Shown here: positions 11,038 through 21,689 of the stretch, piece by piece
How positions within the stretch are numbered: position 1 is the first letter of the stretch
Layout of the letters: the number at the start of each line of letters is the position of its first letter
Assembly: GCA_947359465.1 (NCBI GenBank)
Contig: OX375880.1
Span: 10,424,120 to 10,488,119 of the forward strand
DNA from: Metellina segmentata
Lineage: Eukaryota > Arthropoda > Arachnida > Araneae > Tetragnathidae
Length of the DNA: 64,000 bases
Reading direction: 5' to 3'
Position numbers and translations under genes: made by a program
The notes under the pieces: generated by a model
What the model was told of the DNA's origin: nothing
Databases searched by the model: none
What the model saw: the letters and a program-made list of their open reading frames with translations, nothing else

Positions 11038-11376
11038 TAGGGTAATGCGGGGTCATTGTAAACAAGCTATACAAGCGTCCACGTGAAGTTCCGAGAAACT
11101 AAAAAGTTGGGAAATATGAAAGCTGGCTATCCTGAGGATGTAATATAGTGATACAGTATTTCTTTGAACCACAGCTGATACCAATATGTTTAGTTGAAAA
11201 AATTGTCATTGAAAAATTTGGGTTTTAAAGCTTTTGTGTGTTGCATTTTCTGCTGCCCTCCATAATATACTGAAAAATATGTCGTTCCAATTCTTTACTA
11301 CAGTCATTTATGTTTCTATCGAACAGAAAATCATTGACTTTTCCTTCTGGGAGCTTTAATGCATCTACGTTTGAAT

Positions 11377-11421
11377 GTTTACAATTACCCCATATTTTTC
11401 AAGGGATGGGTAATTGTAAAC
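11377..11421. repeat. perfect 14-bp stem-loop
   Basis: GTTTACAATTACCC (11377-11390) and its exact reverse complement (11408-11421) enclose a 17-nt loop. The same motif occurs at the ends of the surrounding pogo-like element and in a looser hairpin at 15526-15570. Confidence 0.75.
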
Positions 11422-12012
11422 TTAACTTTGTCAATAGCTTCGTTCAATTTGGATGGAAAACCAATCTGTTTTTCCGTGTAATTTTGTATTTAATTGTATT
11501 GTTGAGTTGCGTAGTACGTTTGAGTTGCGTTTAATTGCATTTATCATGTTCATGGGTAGCAGGAAGAATGATTTACTAAAACGTCACACATATATTAACA
11601 TAACATTTAAAAATTAAACAGATTTTTGTTTTATATAAAAACTATACCAAATGTTTCTAACATAAAAAAAAATCAATAAATATATTTGAGATGCGAAGCT
11701 TTAAAATTGTGACCATGGGTAAAACTGCTTGTTCTTTTCAAGTTTTGTGTGATTTGATTAATTTCATTAAAAAAAAAAAACTAACTTCAAAAGGTGAAGT
11801 ATTGTGAATATTATTCATGCTAAAAAATTAGTTACACCAAATTTTTCTTCTAAAAATTAATAAATCATAAATTTGAGTGTACCAAATATATACTTTTTGT
11901 CCTAACTTTTTATCATTTAAGATTTATAACTTTACAAAAAATTTACAGCTTATATTCAGTGATAAAACAAAACTATACATAATTTTACTAGCTATTTCTT
12001 TCTTTTTAAAGA

Positions 12013-13694
12013 ACATCAGTATGGCATCACTACGACTGGTTTTTGTCATTGTTCTCCATAAGGAAATGAAGATCTATGCACTAGATGTTAAGACTGTTTT
12101 GAATGGTGAACTCGATGAAATCTTATTTAGAGTACAACCCATGGGCTACTACGACAACAATAGTCGTGTTTGCAAATTTTTAAAAAGTCTTTAAAAACTG
12201 AAACCGGCACAGTGACAGTGGTACACAGGAGTTGACGAGCAGGGGCGGAGCCCCCTAGTAGTGCTGTATGTTGATGACCTACTGATTGCTGGTTCCTATG
12301 AATCAGTGGTCATGGTGGTGATACAACTTCTAAGAGATGAGTTCGAAATGTCCAAGGCTTAAATTGTGAAAGATTTTCTGGGCATATGTATTAAGTTTTC
12401 TCAGCAACAACTTTGCTTAGAGGAAAGAGCCTATGTTGAGAAAATTTTAAATAAATTCAAAATGACTCAGTGTAAACCAGCCTCCTCTAGTGCCTAAAGC
12501 GACACCATCGTGTTTCGTGCAAGATGAAACTTTCCATGGACCCAATCAGGAATTTGTATGTGCATTATTGTACCTATCCATGACAACACATCCAGATATT
12601 TTATATTCTGTGATATTTTATATTACTATCTGAGCCAAATTCAAGAGCAGCCAATAGAAGCTGCCTGGAGGAAGAAATTTTGGCTTTGGCTAAAGCTATG
12701 CAGGATGTATTTGTGCTACACAACATTAATTAAGCACATATTTAAAGCAATAATCAATAAAAAATATTGTTTTTATTTGCAATTCAATCTGTCATTTTTC
12801 AATATTTTTGGTGAAATAAATTTTTACAATATTGGTTATAGTATATGCAAAAGATCTAGGGAGAGATTTTTAAAAATTTATTTACGAGTTTTCATAAAAA
12901 AATTATTTTACTCGTTATGTGTTAAATTTCTATAAAAATGTCAAATTTTTTGTTTATTAATTTTTATAAATTTTTCTGAACTATTCATACAAAAAGCTCT
13001 CCCTGTGTCTATCAAATAGTTATTCAAGACCTAAAAAATGTAAACAGTTTAACTCTGCATTTATCAAAAAGCCTTAGTACTTTGGCAAAATTGCAAAAAA
13101 CTGATTTTGAGATAATTGCATTTTAAGTACAAAATACAACAAAAGTTAACAACTTATTTTTTGCTTGTGCTATTTTATTTTAGTAATTTCTATTACATTA
13201 AGACATTTATCAACACAAGAGTTTTTACAGTAAGCTGATATATATATTTTTAAAGCCAGTTTTAACTCTGATGACAACTGAGTGATTTGTGATAATTCAC
13301 TGAAAATTATTCATTTCTTGTTAATTGACCTGAAAAAAAATATTTTATTGGATCAGTACTATTTTAAAATAAGCCACCACTGAAAAACTGCACCTTCTCT
13401 TTTTCTACAGCTATTTTTTTTTCTCTGTAAACGAGCCTTTTTTTGTATTGATACGCATGCGACAAAATTTTGTGCTTCAGTCAGTCATTAAGGCCATATT
13501 AAATGAAAATAATTGTGCCAGATTAAAACACTTCGATATTAAATTGAAGTATGTTCATGATATTGTAAAATTATTAAACATTTATATTGTATATGTTGCA
13601 ACTGAATACCAAATTGCTGATTTGTTTACAAAATCTTAACGTAAACCTAGACTGAACTAAGACAAAAATGTATGTTAATGTTATTAAGGGAGGG
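12013..13694 (+). pseudogene. Copia retrotransposon remnant (RT and RNase H)
   Basis: Several Ty1/Copia blocks in order on the plus strand: ASLRLVFVIVLHKEMKIYAL with DVKT, NGELDEILF and GYYDNNSRVCK at 12021-12170; VLYVDDLLIAGS at about 12262-12300, the catalytic YVDD box; FLGICIKFSQQQLCLEERAY near 12377; a block ALLYLSMTTHPDILYSV near 12563-12612; and the RNase H end YVATEYQIADLFTKS at about 13590-13639. Stops and frameshifts separate the blocks. A purine tract (AAGGGAGGG) ends at 13694 directly before a TGTTGAGA LTR start. The stretch 12730-13440 inside it is unrecognised AT-rich DNA. Confidence 0.85.
12200..12258 (+). mobile_element. Helitron 3' end scar inside Copia RT
   Basis: GAGCAGGGGCGGAGCCCCCTAG followed by T: a GGGGC-GGA-GCCCC hairpin (12242-12254) immediately before CTAG (12255-12258). 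This is the 3' signature of Helitrons and also occurs at 23384-23405. It replaces the part of Copia RT between the VCKFLKSL block and the YVDD box. Confidence 0.65.
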
Positions 13695-13965
13695 TGTTGA
13701 GAATAATTACTAACTGTAACTGATCTTTGCTTAGCAATCGGGTAACACTTGTTCTAATTGTCTACTTCTGTCGTGTCACAGGTTGCTGTTTGTGTTCTTA
13801 TTCATGACTTTATCTGTCAGAGTTGTTTGGAAAAGCATTCGCTGGTTCGGCAGTTTGAGATGGCCGAAGAATTCACCCATCGGATAATCTGACTTGTTGA
13901 AGGGGTGACTCCGAAGAGTGTACCTGATTGGAATGTTTGACAGTTCCCAGGGTTTAATCTGTCTT
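13695..13965 (+). repeat. Copia 3' LTR (start sure, end estimated)
   Basis: Starts TGTTGAGAATAATTAC directly after the polypurine tract. No 5' LTR was found, so the right edge is a guess; CAGGGTTTAATCTGTCTTAA near 13950-13968 is a plausible end. Confidence 0.5.
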
Positions 13966-14382
13966 AAGAATAAAAAAAATTATTTTAATTGTGATTTGTG
14001 AATTTTTTTAAAACTTACCGAAAATTCTATTTAAGTGAAATTTGTAAGAACTGTTCATTTTTCTGCCAATATGCAATGTGCACTTTTTTTTCTCCTTATT
14101 TAACATTTCTAACAATATTGATTTTTTAACAGAAGTTTTGGGAAGTAATCCATTTTGAGATGAAATCAAATTATATAAATCTGAATCAGTTCTTAGAATT
14201 ACATACTATGCAACTGTTTATCAAGTTGTATTGTAATACAAGCATCAGCTTGATGTTTGTATAGATTTTACTGGTTTGAGCTATAGATTATACTATTGGC
14301 AACAATGAGTTTTAATAGCCTTAGATTTCTACAAAAGAAATGGAACAATAATTTAAAATATGCACTTAATAAAATAAAACGA

Positions 14383-14622
14383 TATTGAGCAATGTCGACA
14401 GCAATATTGGCCAATATCGGAAAACAATATCTATCAATGTCGTGAAACGATATTGGCCAATGTCGGAAAACGACAATGTCGGAAACGGCATTTTTACGTT
14501 GGCCAATGTCGTAAAACGATATTGGGGCGATGTCGCCGGGGGGGGGGGTACATTTTTACGTTGGCCAATATCGACGGCAATATTGGCCAATATTTTTTCT
14601 CGATATTGGCCGACATATATGT
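14383..14622. repeat. array of short palindromes (ATTGGCCAAT core)
   Basis: About ten occurrences of TTGGCCAATRTCG or its complement, e.g. CGATATTGGCCAATGTCG near 14450 and GACGGCAATATTGGCCAATA near 14570, joined by (G)AAAACGA linkers and interrupted by a run of 11-12 G near 14538. It lies immediately before the transposase remnant. Confidence 0.7.
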
Positions 14623-15185
14623 GCTACCTGGGATGGTGAAGTTCTTACAACTGACCAAGTACTGTTGCGCTTGAAGGAGGCAGAAGAGAAAAAGAACAAA
14701 AGGAAGCCGAGTGAGAAGAAGCCAGGAGTTTGCAAGAAACCAAGAAAGAAACAAATGGAAAAAAGGAAAGCAGAACTCGAGGACAGCGAGGATGAGATAC
14801 TATTGAAAGAATTGATTAACATTGACGGTGAAGAGTTTGAAGTTGTCCAAACATTCATGCAAAATATAGAAGACTAGCTTGTAGGGGAAGTTAAATATTT
14901 TGGAGCCATGCATGGAAGACATTGAAACGACTACGTTTCTGTTTGTAGGTGTTGATGGGGGAAAGAGAAAGTAAACCCCTTTTTCGTATGTATGAAGGGT
15001 GGATGTCGTTTCAGAAGAGGAGTTTGAGGTCACCGGACTCAAATGCATCAACTAAATTCGCTGTGGTTGAAAAAGACTAATTCTGTGTTTCCAAAAACCG
15101 TGTCAAAGCAATTTTACATACTCCAACTGTAACAAAGAAGGCCGTAAAGAAATTTTCCAATTTGAGGGCTCTGTCAATGTGTAAG
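14620..15185 (+). pseudogene. pogo-like transposase C-terminal remnant
   Basis: The first part reads GEVLTTDQVLLRLKEAEEKK followed by a lysine-rich tail and an acidic segment (ELEDSEDEILLKELI), ending at a stop at 14875. Downstream, in broken frames, it continues FVGVDGGKRK and VVSEEEFEVTGLK, matching the layout of the C-terminal domain in pogo/jerky-type DDE proteins. The catalytic DDE core is not visible. Family assignment is inferred from this layout and from the paired TA-flanked ends around it. Confidence 0.5.
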
Positions 15186-15749
15186 AAATGTAATGCTTGT
15201 TTTTTGTACCTAAGTTTGTATTTTTCAATTTTTTTTTATTTTCCTTTTTTTTTACACTAAATACATTTTTTGTTTAGTAAATATTTGAAATATTTATTCT
15301 TATGTATTTCCTGGAAGCTCACCTCATGATCAATGCAACTTTCTAAGTGTCAGTATATTTTGCTGGGGCAAGAAGTGGGAGTATTTGGTAAACGTAAAAA
15401 TCAAAACGGGGTTGTTGTAAGCATGGTATTAGAAGGGTAAAAATACCATTGGAGTTCCTTCTACTGCCATGACTGCTGCTCATGCTGTCACTTGTTCAAT
15501 TTTCAATATCACGAGGAAAATCGTTGTTTACAATTACCCCTACTTTCAGGGGTAATAACATAATGTAAACAGCCGAGTACGGTGTTAAATTTGTTTTCTG
15601 GAATCTTCGTACTAATTAAATCTTAAAGTAGAATAGTGACAAGTTAGTTTAGTAGGGTAAACAATGTTTAATTACTTTATCAAGAGTTTGAAAATAGGGA
15701 TTGAAAGTGAACATACAAATTATATTTACAATTACCCCGCCTTACCCTA

Positions 15750-16798
15750 CTTGAACATGAAAAAAATTTCGGGCGGGTTCAAAGACAGACGCAGCATGCC
15801 TACAATGTTAAATGAACATTCAACAAAAAAATTTCCAAATTATCTGTTGTTTTTAAGTGAATAATCGAAGTATTTTTTATTATTATTCAATTAATACTTA
15901 ATCATACTTTGTAGGATGATTTAGATTGTTGATGGCTCTTTTGAATCTATTTTCTGTTCTTCAATTTATATTAGTATTTTCAAAAAGCACTCATGAATTC
16001 AATATGCTTTGTGGTGGAGGTCCCATGGAGCTCAAATCCTTCTTGAAATTAATTAGGAATTTAAAAGTTATCAAAAATATATGCCGAAGTTAATGACAGA
16101 AAATAGAAGATTAGTAATTCACAGATAAAATATGCATCTGAATTCGTCAATAGTTTAAAAACAGATGGATAATCATTAAGCGCATTGCTCATTTGACATC
16201 ACAGCTTATAGGGAACTGAGGGCCCACTGTAGCCCAGTTGGAAGAGTACCGGATGGTAGGTAGGTATTTAATCAACGTAGCACTGGAGCTGTATTTATAG
16301 TGTATTACTTAGGGACTAGTGCAGTGTGGTTTCAAGAGACTAGTTTTAGAATGCGTTTCCTAAGGACTCATTTTAAAGTGACTACTCCAAGACGAATAGA
16401 AGTTGTATTGAAGGGAAATCAAGCCAATGCTTTAATGACCAATATAAAATTTTCAATTATTTTTTTTTCAACCCCAGTAAATTAGAAATGGATTTGTAGA
16501 TGGGCTCTCTGAAGTCAGCAAATAAATATTAGTTATCTGTTATATATAATAGTTATAAAACTGTTATAAATATTAGTTATAAAAATATAACACCTTTTAG
16601 TACACGATTTTAAAGCAATCAATGAATTATATAAGACTATGAATTTTTCTGAGAAGGGCTTCATTCCCCCATAGTCTGCTCTGTAGGTACGCCCCTGAAA
16701 TTATGAGAGGCTTTCTGTATAGCTATTCGTCATTTAAAATACCTATTTGTAAAGCTATTATGGTAGATGGCGCTAATGAAAGTATTAGTAAAATGTGA
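15750..16798. other. no gene seen; possible SINE head at 16212-16300
   Basis: AT-rich DNA. At 16212-16250 TAGCCCAGTTGGAAGAGTAC resembles a tRNA D-arm with A box, followed near 16273 by AATCAACGTAGCACTGGAGC, like a reversed SINE tail. This may be a rearranged SINE. Confidence 0.35.
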
Positions 16799-16880
16799 TT
16801 GGTAATTTTTAATTAACGTCGTACTAGAGAAACATAACGGGTTATTGACGACGGTGGTCCGGGATCAGTCCCGAAAGATT
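16799..16880 (-). repeat. SINE tail fragment
   Basis: GGTAATTTTTAATTAACGTC, then GTACTAGAG, ACGGGTTATTGACGACGG and GTCCGGGATCAGTCCC: the 3' end of the common SINE in minus orientation, 5'-truncated. Confidence 0.85.
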
Positions 16881-16939
16881 AGTAAAATGTAGATAGCAAG
16901 AGACTGCCTATATAATAAGATTGGTGACAAGGGACCAAA

Positions 16940-17137
16940 TTTGGCCCAATGCGCATGCGCGGCAGCCATTTTTCTACCAGAATCGTCTCAAAGAAGGTTG
17001 CTGGCCGAATTAATATATCATTTCAGGGACAACGAAAAGCATGTGTTTGTTATAATATGGATACATTTGGTATAAATGAATCATATAAACGCTCAATTAC
17101 ATGCGTAATTGATGAGATGGATTGCACAATGCGCTAA
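16940..17137 (+). promoter_or_regulatory. promoter-like NRF1 and YY1 motif cluster with short ORF
   Basis: TGCGCATGCGC at about 16950-16960 is the NRF1/EWG palindrome, and GCAGCCATTTT just downstream is a YY1/Pho-type site; the pair is typical of housekeeping promoters in animals. A 62-codon ORF (16949-17137) starts on it and has no recognisable domain. There is no evidence of a gene downstream before the SINE at 17319. This may be a lone 5' exon or chance. Confidence 0.3.
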
Positions 17138-17318
17138 CCTAGATTGCGGGAAACACCATGTTGTTCAAAAAAAGCTATTTATCTAAAATGTCTTCAAATG
17201 TATACTGACAAAACACTGAAATAATAATAAATAAACATTCTAGAACACCAAATGGAACATGAATGAGCTATATTTTCTTTTTTATTTAATATACACACAT
17301 TTTTCTCGATTGGTAATT

Positions 17319-17643
17319 TGGTAATTTTAGTTAACGTCGTACTAGAGCAACACAACGGGCTATTGACGACGGTCCGGGATCAGTCCCTTAAGGGAAATAT
17401 CCGAGGACAACACCTCGTAATTTTGAACCACGGTCAGATGACGAAGCAACACCTGAGCTGGCACCCCACTCTCCAAACTTCCACGCCAACCCAACGTGAG
17501 GAGTTTCGGCCACGACAGATTTAAGGTGCACCAGCCGCCTCTACACCATACGCTTACAAACATCCATGCCCGGACCCGGATTCGAACCGGGAACCTTCCG
17601 ATCTAGAGGCTAACACCTTAACCACTATACCGGTTGGTCGGCT
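17319..17643 (-). repeat. full-length tRNA-derived SINE, family 1
   Basis: Minus orientation. Head at the right end: GCCGACCAACCGGTATAGTG (A box TGGTATAGTGG-like) and GGTTCGAATCC (B box) inside a perfect CCCGG/CCGGG T-arm. Body motifs TAGAGGCGGCTGGTGCACC and TGACCGTGGTTCAAAATTAC follow, then the tail CGTCGTACTAGAGC reversed with AATTAACG. About 325 bp. Confidence 0.92.
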
Positions 17644-17680
17644 AACTAGTGTTTGACAGAACACGCTTCCTGTCTAAATT

Positions 17681-17727
17681 GGATAGCCCGTTGTGCTGCT
17701 CTAGTACAACGTTAATTAAAATTACCT
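17681..17727 (+). repeat. SINE tail fragment
   Basis: ATAGCCCGTTGTGCTGCTCT, AGTACAACGTTAATTAAAAT: the last 47 bp of the common SINE in plus orientation. Confidence 0.85.
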
Positions 17728-17837
17728 TACCTGTCTGAATTGGGTGACCCGAAGTAAAATGTTTGTTTTTCATGGTAGACACTGGAAGTTCTTGTCATTC
17801 ATATAAACTTAAATGAAACCATTGTTGCCTTTTTATT

Positions 17838-17925
17838 GCGGTACGTGGAGGCCTGGTCGAAAGAGCAACAGATTAGCAACCGTAGGGTTGCTAGCTCGAA
17901 GCGAACAAACACCGACGTGTACAAA
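17838..17925 (+). repeat. SINE family 2 head fragment
   Basis: GGCCTGGTCGAAAGAGCAAC, AGGGTTGCTAGCTCGAAG: the alternative tRNA-like head (compare 39168-39405 and 6722-6998). It is cut off by the full-length family 1 copy starting at 17926. Confidence 0.75.
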
Positions 17926-18249
17926 GCCGACCAACTGGTATAGTGGTTAAGGTGTTAGCCTCTAGATACGAAGGTTCCTGGTTCCAATCCGTGTCCGGGC
18001 ATGAATGTTTGTAAGCGTATGATGTAGAGGCGGCTGGTGCACCTTAAATCCGTCGTGGTCGAAAGTACTCACGTTGGGTTGGTGTGGAAGTTTGGAGAGT
18101 AGGGTGCCAGCTCAGGTGTTGCTTCGTCATCTGACCGTGGTTTAAAATTACGTGGTGTTGCCCTCGGATCTTTCCCTTAAGGGATTGATCCCGGACCGTC
18201 GTCCATAGACAGCTGTGTTGCTCTAGTACGACGTTAATTACAAATTACC
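17926..18249 (+). repeat. full-length tRNA-derived SINE, family 1
   Basis: The best plus-strand reference copy: head GCCGACCAACTGGTATAGTG, GTTAAGGTGTTAGCC, a mutated B box GGTTCCAATCC, then body and tail ending ACGACGTTAATTACAAATTA. RNA polymerase III would transcribe an intact copy from the A and B boxes; movement would depend on a partner LINE not identified here. Confidence 0.92.
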
Positions 18250-18258
18250 GACTTGTAT

Positions 18259-18418
18259 AAAAGTTTGGACAGTGAGGTGCCAGCTCAGGTGTTGCCTCGT
18301 TATCTGACCGTGGTTCAAAATTACGTGGTGTTGTCCTCGGATCTTTCCCTTAAGGGATTGATCCTGGACCGTCGTCAATAGCCTGTTGTGTTGCTCCTGT
18401 ACGACGTTAAATAATTAC
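18259..18418 (+). repeat. SINE, 5'-truncated
   Basis: Body and tail only: AGTTTGGACAGTGAGGTGCC ... TGACCGTGGTTCAAAATTAC ... ACGACGTTAAATAATTACC. 18419-18917 holds no recognised feature. Confidence 0.88.
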
Positions 18419-18929
18419 CTACCTACTTTTATGTAGCATAATTGAGATACTAAACAAAATGTGTTAACTAAGAACTTAAGCTGAGTTAATTTTCATTTCA
18501 CCATATTACAACATTTTATTTATCACAACATCATTATTCAAATCTTAAAAAACAACAAAAATTCAGAGCATTTCATACTTGATGCTTCTTTTAAGCATTA
18601 TTCCAAAAATATTGCATTTTGTAAAACATAATTAGGAATTTAAAAAAATTAGCAAAAATAAGAGAACTGGGACATAAAACATGCGAATATTTTCCCATAG
18701 CATCATAAATACATAAACACTTGCAAGTTTGAACTCCAATTTGCCTCTTAGAATTATAGTTCTTTACCTCTCTCTTTTCAATCAAAGCGTTCAGTTCTGC
18801 TTTTAACCGACATAGTTTGTTTTGTGCTTTGCAGAACTAAGACTACAGACTGATTATCTGCTGTAACATTAATAGCCGAAGTGATGTTTAAAACAAATCG
18901 CGATGGTGATATAATATTCGGAAAAGAGG

Positions 18930-19258
18930 TAAATGGTAATTTTTAGTTAACGTCGTATTAGAGTTACACAACGGGCTATTGACGACGGTCCGGGATCAGT
19001 CCCTTACGGGAAAGATCCGAGGACGACACCTCGTAATTTTGAACCACGGTCAGATGACGAAGCAACACCTGAGCTGGCACCCCACTCTCCAAACTTCCAC
19101 GCCAACCCAACGTGAGGACTTTCGGCCACGACAGATTTAAGGTGCACCAGCCGCCTCTACACCATACTTTTACAAACATCCATGCCCGAACCCGGATTCG
19201 AACCAGGAACCTTCCGATCCAGAGGCTAACACCTTAACCACTATACCGGTTGGTCGGC
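18930..19258 (-). repeat. full-length SINE, family 1, with perfect 12-bp target duplication
   Basis: Minus-orientation copy. TCGGAAAAGAGG occurs at 18918-18929 and again at 19259-19270, an exact 12-bp target-site duplication directly abutting the element. The head is at the right (GCCGACCAACCGGTATAGTG reversed), the tail at the left. This is the clearest retrotransposition footprint in the window and fixes the SINE ends. Confidence 0.95.
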
Positions 19259-19457
19259 TCGGAAAAGAGGAATTTGCGACACAAGTGTTTCTGTAAATTT
19301 TATAAACTTTCCTCTTTCTTGTTTTCGTCTAACGCTAAAGTGAAACGGCATGAAACTGAATTCAAAAACGGCCCTTAATGTACAACAGAAATGTCTTTCT
19401 TATTTTTTGATCGAATTTACTTTTCAATCGTATTATTTTTTTCTCTAACCGCATTCT

Positions 19458-21219
19458 TCACAAATCTAAGATTAGCTTCATGGAAATGAATCTAAGCACT
19501 AACTCTTTAGTTACTGAATGCTGTGGGCCCCCCCAAAACTTCAAAAAAAAACCTTCCAAAACCTCTTCCAAAATTCTCAAAGCCTCATGTGTTTTGTTTT
19601 GCTCCAATAGCACAGTAGCGATGTTATATTTCATACATAAACTATAAAAGTCCTTTTCTCCAAATAGTGCGCCGTGTTTCTTATAATTTTCGGTGCAGAT
19701 TTCATAAGATTTTTCATATTCGTTTTGAAGAAACAGAATTTTAGCTACCTTATTGCGGACTGAGAAGTAAAGAGAACTTGCCTCACCTAAAACTTGCCGG
19801 TATTTGTTTGCAATCTCTTCGTATTCGGTTAAAGCTTTATCATACATACCTTGCGAATAAAAAGCTTCTGCGATCCCCTCTCTTGAACGCAAAGTCTTGA
19901 TACTATTTTCTCCCAAGTTGGTCTTTCTCTTATCGCAAACCTTTTGAAAGTCTCCCAATGCCTTGCAAAAGTTTCTCTGTTTCAGGTAAACTCGAGCGAT
20001 GTTGTCTTTCACTTCAAAAATATCGTCATCGTCGGGACTCAGGAGCTTGTATCTTCTCTTGAGGACCCTGCGCAAAATCTGCAGGGCTTCATCGCTGCAA
20101 TTCAGGTCTGCCAACAGAAGAGCATAATCACTCCAACGATTCAAAATCGAATTGTTATTGGTTTCTGACACTGACACTTTACCGAAAACCAACTGCCTCA
20201 GCCGCACCTCTGATTCTGGGATCACGGTGGAGGACATCATGGTCTTCCCAATCAAAACCAGCGTTTTTGTTATTTCTTTTCGTCCTAAAACCTCCGATTC
20301 TTTTTCGTAGACTTCGAAAAGAATTTTTAAAGCCTCCTCGAATCTCCCTTCACTTACCAACGAAACTCCTACGCTCCTTTGAAGAGCTAGCGTCGAGGGG
20401 TGATATTCACCGACAGATTCTTCCAGGACGTTCAAAGCTTCGCAACCGAATGAAGAGGCTTCTGCATTCCTGTCCGAGTTCATCAATCCTTGAACAACAC
20501 ACTTGGGGAACGAGCTGAATTCCGCTATGAGGTTCGGGTATTCTTTCGCGAAAGCGATTACAGACATGGCATGGTCGAAGTTATCAGACACGGGTGGGGT
20601 CAGGGAATTTCTCACCATTCCAAGAGCGAGTCTCAAAGCCGCCTCTTCCTGATCTCTACATTCAAGAGCTTTCGCACCCTGGTTTGAATTGCTTGCTCAA
20701 CATGGATCATAGTTCCTTCTTCACTAGACTGGACGAACGAGTATCGTTCCAATAAGTCCAAGGCAATTTTCAGCTCTGAAGGATCGCTGATTGAAGTCAA
20801 AAACATACCTGAGCGTATGTCCGCAGACCCAAAATACGACGCGGCGTGCAGAATTTCCAAGGCGATTCCTCCGGTCTTTTCATCCCTCAATGCGTCTATT
20901 GCTTTCTCGACCTCCATGTCGAATTTCGCTCCCCTGGAAACGATTTCTTTTCCGCGAAAGACTGAAACTGCGTGGTGGAACAATTTCCCCGGGATTAATT
21001 GTTCGTCGTATTTATCAGCGTCAGCGCAGTTTCGAAATCAATGACGCCGGGATTGCAAAGCTGGATGTAATAGACAAGTTGGACGAACAATGGATAATCA
21101 AGTGAAACCGAAACTGCATTTCTGCTGATTACGGAGTATCTCTTTAAAGAGCTTTCAAAAATTCGTTTATCAGGTATTTTTTTCAAAACATTCTGAATTC
21201 TTTTTATCTCGCTCTTCAT
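19458..21219 (-). pseudogene. TPR protein pseudogene (NB-ARC/TPR type), frameshifted
   Basis: Three collinear pieces on the minus strand: 20995-21219, 20633-20991 and 19458-20660. The longest has a series of tetratricopeptide repeats in the kinesin-light-chain/nephrocystin style (HPSTLALQRSVGVSLVSEGR, FEEALKILFEVYEKES, DIARVYLKQRNF-like, YDKALTEYEEIANKYRQVLG, ALRILEEVLEG). The two upstream pieces resemble the helical domain that lies between an NB-ARC ATPase and TPRs (GTMIHVEQAIQTRVRKLL). Frame changes fall near 20665 and near 21000. The N-terminal ATPase is absent. Family proteins are cytosolic scaffolds; this copy is probably dead, unless both shifts are assembly errors. Confidence 0.7.
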
Positions 21220-21251
21220 ATATTTACATGCGGTTAAGATGGTAGTAACTG

Positions 21252-21541
21252 GTGGTTCAGAATTTAGCCTCTAGATCGGAAGGTTCCTGGTTCGCATCCG
21301 GGTCAGTGCATGGTTATTTGTAAGCGTATGGTGTAGAGGCGGCTGGTGCACCTGAAATCTGTCGGGGACGAAAGTCCTCACCTTGGGTTGGTGTGGAAGT
21401 TTGGAGAGTGGGTGCCAGCTCAGATGTTGCGTCGTCATCTGATCGTGCTTCAAAATTATGTGTTGTCGTTCTCGAATCTTTCCCTTTGGGATTGATCCAT
21501 GACCGCCGTCTTGCTCTAGTATAACGTGTTAATTAAAAATA
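21252..21541 (+). repeat. SINE family 1, slightly 5'-truncated
   Basis: TTAGCCTCTAGATCGGAAGG and TGGTTCGCATCCGGGTCAG (B box with one change), then the usual body and a tail AACGTGTTAATTAAAAATAC. The A-box half of the head is missing. Confidence 0.88.
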
Positions 21542-21558
21542 CGAAAAAAAAAATACCG

Positions 21559-21611
21559 TTGCCAATAGCTCGTTGTGCTGCTTCAGTGCGACGTTAATTA
21601 GAAAACCTACC
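21559..21611 (+). repeat. SINE tail fragment
   Basis: GCCAATAGCTCGTTGTGCTG ... GTGCGACGTTAATTAGAAAA. A short 3' piece. Confidence 0.8.
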
Positions 21612-21689
21612 TTCAGTATATCTGACGTACAAAGTCTTCATAAAAATCTAATGAATTGTGTTATCGAAATATTATTCCTCATAAAATTA

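Larger units (their letters stand above)
11038..15749 (+). mobile_element. pogo-like DNA transposon, decayed, carrying Copia
   Basis: Bounded by 26-bp terminal inverted repeats: 11038-11063 begins TAGGGTAATGCGGGGTCA and the reverse complement of 15724-15749 begins TAGGGTAAGGCGGGGTAA, 23 of 26 positions shared. Each end begins with TA, the pogo/Tc1 target. A transposase C-terminal remnant lies at 14620-15185. Internal hairpins with the same GTTTACAATTACCC motif lie at 11377-11421 and 15526-15570. About 1.7-2 kb of the interior is a nested Copia element. The unit being one element is inference from the paired ends and orientation. Confidence 0.6.

Noticed and set aside
14520..14555. G-run as G-quadruplex element
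   Set aside because: A single homopolymer run of G, not four separated runs; its length is also uncertain in sequencing.
17318..17563. Short ORFs on both strands with regular-looking protein
   Set aside because: They are translations of SINE bodies; the same peptides recur at 18976, 21271 and 46169 wherever a SINE copy lies.
17560..18000. Possible tRNA genes (A and B boxes, perfect T-arm)
   Set aside because: The boxes lie in 5' heads of SINEs that continue into the SINE body; the acceptor ends do not pair and the anticodon arm does not fold.
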